The notes beneath the pieces were generated by a model, which worked only from the letters and a program-made list of their open reading frames with translations, was not told the DNA's origin and ran no database searches. This document shows, piece by piece, positions 58,101 through 64,000 of a stretch of 64,000 bases of DNA (within the stretch, counting starts at the first letter, position 1; the number at the start of each line of letters is the position of its first letter). The stretch is from Phytophthora hibernalis. Taxonomy: Eukaryota; Oomycota; Peronosporomycetes; Peronosporales; Peronosporaceae. Position numbers and translations under genes: made by a program. Location: the NCBI GenBank assembly GCA_012656075.1, contig JAAKBF010000390.1:372001-436000 (forward strand). Reading direction: 5' to 3'.

Positions 58101-60047
58101 AAACTTCCATGCGCGCGAGATACGCTGGCAAAACGTGTGTTCTTGAGCCAGCGGATTAGAGAAGTGATCCTCGTCGCCCCAATGATACCCATCAAAACTG
58201 CCTCCTCACTTAGGACATTAGAGTCATCCTGCAACAGTGCATCATCCGGCTGAGTTGTATCATCCGAAACCCCAGCATTTTGGTGCTAACAGCACTGCTC
58301 ATATTTCCTGTAGCGTTAGATCTTTTCTCCGGAGAGTGTTCCAAATCAATCACAGGATCAAAAACGATGTGGTAGCATCCTTGAGTCCATGGTTCGAGTA
58401 AATGAAGGCCAATTTGATCACGGTGCTGCTACCCAAGCGATTTCGGCGTGCTGAATGAATAAATTTGAAAATACTCCACGATCTCTACGACGCGGCTGAC
58501 GACGTCGGTACCGAAGATACGATGAGCTATAGACGCTCGCAGCGGATATTTTACGAGAGAAACGAAGGGTGCGTTTTATAGCGCCGCAACCACACTCTTT
58601 TTTCTGCACTAAAGGTAAAATTGAGTCGGTCCCCTGCTAAGTCGGCTCGACTTGGCATCGTCACTGTTGGGCAAATGCTTGCGAACATCTGCCGGAACCC
58701 AGGAAATCGACAACTCTGAACGCAACGGCCGTCGTATACAAGAACATGGCTATTGCCATTTGGCAACGGAATTTCCCAGATGAGTTAAATTCTGGCTGCT
58801 CAGTTGCTGTAGTCTCCACAGATACAATACTGCCCTCTCCGACGCTATCACGGCGGGGCCGCTTCGACTTCATGGCGATATCCTTGTAATGGTTGCGAAG
58901 AAAGGACGGCATCTTTGGACAGCGTATCGCGTGGTTGAGCATCGCACGAGAAGGCTGCACTCGATACAGAGCCTCGTGTCAGTAGTTGCAGGTTACATCT
59001 GGCCGTCCTGGCCGTCAAATGCGTTGAATTCATCCCAATTTGCCCTCGTCGCGCCATGAAGCACTAAGGGGCTACCGCAAGTAAGAGCAGGAGCAGGAGC
59101 AGCACCATTGCCGCCTGAGCTTCTGGAAAGCGTGAGCGGGAAAATTGAACTTTGACGTAAACGTGGGATGGCTACATTGTGGTGTGAACCACACATCATA
59201 CATGGCATATTAAGATGCATAAGATGCAATAAGATGCAACGCATCAAATCAACAGTAATGGTGTCAGATAATAGGGAATCGATTACTGTACGAAGTACGT
59301 GACGAACCAACAGAAACGCTTAGACTCGGTGGTTGTAATTGAACTTGCAGCATTCCGAAGACGTCAACAGAGAGAAGCAGTAGCTGCATCGATTGACACG
59401 ATTGGCACTGCAGATGTGCCTCGCCCGTAGCGGGTGAACAATGGCTAAATGTTTTCAAAGAATGGGAACCCATTCGCTCTGGTTTCGTTAGAATGATTAT
59501 GAACCATATTGATGACTACTACGGCGGAATAGATCGAGCCAAATATCATAATGAAGACATACAAGCAGCTCAAGTTATCTGTAATGGTGTTGACGAGAGC
59601 AGCAGTGATGACGATTCGTTATTTAGTGGCGATGAGTTCGACAGTGAAGAAGATGAGCTGGGAAGTTTTGAAGACAACGGCGATTTCATCAATCCGTGGC
59701 TAGAAGTTGAGAATGAAAATGGTGTTCCCCTGGACAGCCAAGGCCTCCATTCTGCAATATGTCCTACAGCAGCCACTCCGGATGGTCGTATTGCAAGAGT
59801 TATTGACGTGTTTCAGACCCATAGGATGCTGCAGGGAAGTGCTCAAAGCACAATTGCACACCAGCATTCCGCCGGGCGGGATAACTTTCCATTTATTCCT
59901 TGCATGCGAAAGTGGGTTCAAAATGCAAATACCGACTGTAGTCTGCGTGATCCAGCAGCCGCAGTTGAGAACCAAGCATGCGACACTAGCGTTGAACTTT
60001 TTTGTGGAGCATTGTTGTCGCTGTATTGCTCCAGCAGCTGGCTCTAG
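55140..60047 (+). pseudogene. Helitron Rep protein, decayed and interrupted
   Basis: Fragments in order on the plus strand: a DUF6570-like block CNTCNESIQRGCLPKISISN with GFFIGCLP and LTLPERY (55390-55520); the Helitron_like_N region AAVWGSNAERFKCRQNAIAY and FGQPSLLITLTPNTD (56870-57000); the Rep HUH motif RGTLHIHFLIWLAK (57256-57297); then, beyond the hAT insertion, CTKYVTNQQKRLDSVVVIEL (near 59290-59350), which is the KYxxK motif of Rep with Lys to Asn; and an acidic stretch ESSSDDDSLFSGDEFDSEED. Helitrons replicate by rolling circle using this HUH nuclease plus a helicase. The helicase is absent and the frame breaks many times. The Gypsy element follows directly. Confidence 0.72.
57937..59257 (-). 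mobile_element. hAT-like non-autonomous element with 8-bp TSD
   Basis: Flanked by ATGGTGTC on both sides (57929-57936 and 59258-59265). The ends are perfect 28-base inverted repeats that begin TACTGTTGATTTGATGCGTT. An 8-base duplication is typical of hAT elements. On the minus strand broken frames read NWDEFNAFDGQDGQ and PSRAMLNHAIRCPKMPS, which resemble the start and the His-Cys part of a BED zinc finger, as in hAT transposases. Inside the ends TAAGATGC words are repeated several times. It lies inside the Helitron Rep gene, between the HUH motif and the KYxxK motif. Confidence 0.82.
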
Positions 60048-60228
60048 TGGGATGTGCAAGCCCAAAATCACCATCTGCAAGTCCAACACTAACAAGGCCA
60101 AGCTCAGTCCACAGAGCCTGTCGTGCTAGCTGTCGACAGAGGCCGATAACGAAGACACGTCGTCAGTGACAGCGTCAGGGTGATGGTTAGGCGGTAGGCC
60201 TTTGAAACGCAAGTCTGCCCAGAGGGCA

Positions 60229-60350
60229 GTGACTGCACAGGGGCTGCCGCAGTCCTGTGCACTGAAAGCTTAGAGAAATGAAAATGTCGTGCACAGGACT
60301 GCCGCAGTCCCTGTGCACGACCTTTTCATTTTTTCTAAGCTTTTCAATTC
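60229..60350. repeat. nested inverted repeats, two similar hairpins
   Basis: Two copies of a self-complementary block,TGCACAGG-...-GCCGCAGTCC-TGTGCA, lie at 60233-60262 and 60289-60318. Between and after them AGCTTAGAGAAATGAAAA and TTTTCATTTTTTCTAAGCTT are inverted, so the whole 120 bases can fold on itself. It is 75 bases before the Gypsy gag ATG, so it may belong to that element's leader. Confidence 0.75.
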
Positions 60351-60425
60351 ATTCTGCAATTTGTATTGTTCCAGCGGAAACAACAAAGAGTTCTTTAGCT
60401 CTCTTCGCGCTGAGAAGCGGAAGCA

Positions 60426-62000
60426 ATGATCAGCCCGGGCCACGGTAGCCGTGACCTGGCGATGGAGGCGTTGATTTCACCTCGAGTGAGAGTGGAAGAT
60501 GTTGTCGTGGCGCAACGGCAGACGCGCACATACGAGTCATCGCTAGCGCGGAGCGTCCAGTCTGAATCAGAAGAGAAGGTCGAACAAGTCGCAAAGAAGG
60601 CGGAGGCCGTGCAACAACTTACCCTTGGGCAACTTAACCGGATCCAAGAGCAGCGGGAAACCCTGACCTCAAAGACGGCCAAGTACATGCAGCAACAGTA
60701 CGACAATCAAGTGGAGCTGAATGCCAAGCAGGCAGCCTTGAGCGCTCAGCTCGAGGAGCAGCAGAGAGCGCTCAGTGAGCAGTACAGATTGATGCGCGAG
60801 GCTGCAGAAACCGTTGGTCATCAGGGCCGACAGATCAAGGATCTGAAAGAGGAAGTGCTCTCGCCGCGCGGTCAGAGTCGATGGGGATGGTTTGCTCGCT
60901 CGACAGGACAGGGTAATCACGACGCCGAGGGCGACGCGAATATGAAAGGTGATGGGGCCGGAGAGAGACGAGGCGCCTCCACGGTCTTTTGCAACGAGTT
61001 CCAACATGCCATGTCTCCTGTGTACCGAGGGTCGAAAAAGAAGGAGAAGAAGGCGTTCATGCACAGCTACCTCGTGTATCAGCGTCGAGTGACTGCGTTG
61101 AACCAAGGGTCCTATGGGCATGTGTTTGTAATGCAACTGAGTGCCTGCATCGAGCACCGCACACTGATACGTACTTATATGTACGAGATTGGCAAGGCGG
61201 AGACGGAAATTTCAGAAGAAGAATGGAAGTCGTATTTCCTGGCGACGAGGCGGATAGAAGTACAGGACTATGGACAACTCGCTAAAGCCATGAAGGTGAT
61301 GACGATGGACGTCTCCATTCCGGACGCTGTGCCGCGGGTAATGAAGATGATGACTGACTTCAATGCGATCTTGGACTCCCAAGACATGGATGACTTTCCT
61401 CTGGAGGAGCCCAAAATGGCGGTAGAGTTTTTGTGTGCAGCGTTACAGCCGCCAGCGTTGAAGGAGACCGTGATGACGGAGCTCAAGCGAACGGTTCAGA
61501 AGCCAAAGAAGAAGTCTGTGCCGTCGTTTTTGAGCTGGCTACGGACACGGGTGTCGGCGTTCCTCTTGTTCGAATCGGCTATTCAACAGTCTTCGTCGTC
61601 CTCCGGTGGGAATATAGCTGGAGCAGCGAATCCACCAGCTGCCAAGTCTAACCAAGGCCAGCACAATTCGCGGAAGAGCTCGCGATTCGCCACTAACAAA
61701 ACAGGGCAAAGAGCGAGCAAGCCGACTGTGACGGCTGCGCCGTCGTCCAATCAGCCTTCGGTGGCCACTTCGTCACCTGCGCCTACGGATCAGACGCAGA
61801 AGTGCTTCAAGTGTGGCGACCCAACGCATGGAGTGTTCCAGTTCCCCTTGTTAATGCTACGGAAGCCAAGGAGATTTTCGAGCAGCAAAAGAAGAACTCG
61901 AAAGCTGTCGGAGCTGTCGGCGTGTCTCCTGCGTTTACTGGATGCGGATCAGAAGGCGGTCCGCACAAAAGAACGGCCCGCTGTCGTGCCTAGTCAATAA
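60426..62000 (+). pseudogene. gag polyprotein, knuckle broken
   Basis: ATG at 60426, 524 codons. A long coiled-coil region (residues about 50-140, many Gln/Glu/Lys) precedes the capsid (TVFCNEFQHAMSPVYRGSKK, later AVEFLCAALQPPALKETVMT) and a Ser/Pro/Gln linker. The zinc knuckle reads CFKCGDPTHGVFQFP: the last Cys is replaced because the frame slips at 61835-61845. The other frame continues PLVNATEAKEIFEQQKKNSK. Gag builds the particle. Confidence 0.8.
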
Positions 62001-62800
62001 TGTGGTTAAGACACTGGCCAAACCTGACAGCGGAGCTGAAGTGTCTGTCGTAACGCCCCACCTACTGAAGGAGCTGACGACGGCGGGGCAATGGTTGCGG
62101 TACCGAGATCTATCGCAGTCTGAGTCTGTGACTGGTATCACCTCAAAGCCACTGACCGTCAACCAGGAAGTGAAGCTGGACCTCTGTTTTGAGACCGCCA
62201 ATGGAGTTTTGACCTTAAAGAACGTCACGTGTGGGTTGTGTCCGAAGGTTTGCCTTCGGATTTGGGGGCATTATGACACGGATCGGGTATGATGCTCAAC
62301 AGCTATTGGATAAGACGCGGCTGGTCAGTGGAGAATATGACATGGACGAGGAGGAAGCGACTGGTGGCATGCGTCAGGTTCTAACCTATGCCGTGACCTC
62401 TACAGCCCCGGAACAGACGCCTGAGGAGCAAGCCCTCCAGCCAGAAGAGGATCAGAGCTGCTTTCCTGAGGTGGACATCCACCAAGATCGCGAGGAAGCG
62501 CGAGCGCTCGAGTGGAGCATCCTGGAGACCAAGCTGGAAGAAGCCCTAACATTGGGCTGCAGCACGTATTTTCACGCGGAATTAAGAAACATCATGTCCA
62601 CGTTCCGCGATGCTTTCCGGATCAAGCTCGGTCGGGACCCTCCGGTCCGATATGCCGCCGCTAAAAGTCACTTTGAAGCCAGAAGCGTGCCGGTGCGATG
62701 CAAGGCGGGACGTTACCCTCCGGAACATCGTGATTGCATGAGGAAGCATGTTCAAGAATTGATTGACGCTGGGTTATGCTACCGCAATCCCCATAGCAAG
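61942..62800 (+). pseudogene. retropepsin and RT N-terminal region
   Basis: The protease active site is KPDSGAEVSVVTPHLL near 62020-62060. The frame runs on to 62292 and then shifts to 62231-62803, with an acidic connector and FRDAFRIKLGRDPPVRYAAA, the usual start of Ty3/Gypsy RT. The stop before 62803 and later stops break the RT fingers (KPKVNDFRMTVDVRRVNTQT follows in another frame at 62829). Confidence 0.78.
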
Positions 62801-62803
62801 TGA

Positions 62804-64000
62804 TGCTCCGCTCCCTGATTATCAAGAAGCCCAAGGTGAACGACTTCCGGATGACTGTGGATGTGCGTCGCGTCAATACTCAGACGCTTACATCTTTGTG
62901 GCCTATGCCAATCCTGGAAGTGATTATGGATTACCTCACCGACTCTGAGTTGTAATTCCTGTTGGACTTCTTTAAGGGGTATTGGCAGTTCCTTCTTCTC
63001 TGGAATGCCAAGAACTGTTCTCCTTTCTCACGGACATGGGTATTTTCACGCCCACACGAGTCTTAATGGGAGGTACAGACAGCGTCGCTTACTGCCAGTC
63101 TACCGTTCAAGAAATGTTCGAGGAGTACCTGTACAAGGGTCTTTTGATATGGATGGATGACCTCTTGGGTTATGCTAAGACGGAGGAAGGTTTGCTGAAA
63201 CTTCTTCGAGGCACCCTCCAGATCTGTGAGAAGAAGGGTCTAAAGTTAAATCCCTCAACGTGCTCCTTCTATCTGCGGGAAGCGAAATGGTGTGGCCGAG
63301 TGATTTCCAAGACAGGCGTTCACAATGATCCTGCTTGTATTGCCGCTCTTCAGCAACTGCTCCCGCCCGTGACAGGTCAAGATCTGCAACAGTTCGTTTG
63401 TGCTCTGGGGTGGATGCGGATGTCCATTCCGGGCCATAACAAGCTGACCCAACCTCTCGTGGATTTAATGGAGCAGGTTTACCACGTTGCTGGTGGAGGG
63501 ACAAAGCGCCAGGTGGCTCGGATCAAACTCGCCGAGATAGGTTGGACATCCGATCACTCAAACTGTTTACAGGCCTGCAAAGACGCGCTTGAAATTGTGT
63601 GGAGCTAGCGCATGTGAAACCGGATCGCTTGCTGTCGGTGTTCACCGACGCGAGCGAGACTCATTGGGAGCAGTTATTGCGCAGATACCTGCTGATCACA
63701 TATCGAGAATTTTTCGAAGCAAGATCACGAGCCTCTGATGTTTCTCAGTGAGACCTTCTCAGGCTCGTCCAAAGCGTGGAAAATTGTGGAGAAGGAGGCA
63801 TACGCCATTATTGCTACTTGTACGAGAGCCGACTATCTTTTGCACCGTTCAGGTGGATTCACCCTGTACACTGATCACCGCAATTTACGGTTCATTTTCA
63901 ACCCTTCCAGCGTGGTCACGTCGGTTCCCAAGTACACGGCCGATAAGTTGCAGCGTTGGGCGATCCTACTGATGGCAAATGAGTACGATATCTGTGACAT
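62804..64000 (+). pseudogene. RT palm, thumb and RNase H, 3' end missing
   Basis: The RT palm GLLIWMDDLLGYAKTEEGLL near 63140-63200 carries the catalytic MDD pair, followed by CALGWMRMSIPGHNKLTQPL. RNase H starts with SVFTDASETHWEQ near 63635 and continues EKEAYAIIATCTRADYLLH and YTDHRNLRFIFNPSS to the window edge. Stops occur before 62982 and near 63608. Integrase must lie to the right of the window. Confidence 0.82.

Larger units (their letters stand above)
60426..64000 (+). mobile_element. Ty3/Gypsy retrotransposon, cut by window edge
   Basis: Gag, protease, reverse transcriptase and RNase H lie in order on the plus strand. The right part lies beyond 64000, so LTRs cannot be paired and the left boundary is unknown (the LTR should lie before 60426). 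RT and RNase H motifs resemble the chromovirus at 47-52 kb (RVLMGGTDSVAYCQ versus RVPMGATNSVAYCQ), so the two are related but distinct families. The frame is broken at several places. Confidence 0.85.

Overview
The window looks like a gene-poor, transposon-rich stretch of an oomycete genome (Peronosporales, Phytophthora-like). The evidence is a secreted RxLR-dEER effector relic preceded by a near-consensus oomycete initiator, a SET-domain relic, a very large cyclic-nucleotide-binding channel gene, short GT-AG introns, and a dense, nested mixture of LTR, LINE, Helitron, MULE, Harbinger, hAT, pogo and mariner elements. No rRNA, tRNA or CRISPR array was seen.

Layout. 1-3.3 kb holds relics of a CCT3 chaperonin gene, an unrecognised small protein and a SET methyltransferase. 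3.8-7.9 kb holds a truncated gag-only LTR element (copy A) and a pogo-like transposase relic with introns. 9.2-9.7 kb is the RxLR effector relic. 10.7-12.2 kb is a Tc1/mariner element bounded by TA. 12.9-21.2 kb, minus strand, is one roughly 2,700-residue protein made of four tandem voltage-gated-channel repeats, each with its own cyclic-nucleotide-binding domain; only repeat II has a canonical GYGD filter. 22.1-22.9 kb is an apparently intact two-exon methyltransferase. 23.6-25.2 kb is a membrane-protein relic and 25.6-26.6 kb a DENR-like relic with three in-frame TAG codons.

27.0-37.7 kb is a single LINE (16-bp target duplication) that carries an OTU protease but has lost its endonuclease and reverse transcriptase core; a complete gag-only LTR element (copy B, TSD CTCCC) is inserted in its 3' region. 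38.4-40.8 kb is a complete but decayed MULE (9-bp TSD). 42.5-45.8 kb is a Harbinger-like unit with a convergent SAP-domain ORF. 47.1-52.7 kb is a young, full-length chromovirus (Ty3/Gypsy, TSD GGCGT) inserted into a small ORF. 53.1-60.1 kb contains an open 45-bp tandem array and a decayed Helitron protein split by a hAT-like element with an 8-bp TSD. A second Gypsy element starts near 60.4 kb and runs off the right edge.

Caution: in many unrelated genes the frame is restored by adding one base to a short A/T run. This is what uncorrected homopolymer contraction in a sequence assembly would produce, so several entries called pseudogene here may be intact in the organism. No search or computation was run; family names come from motifs read by eye.
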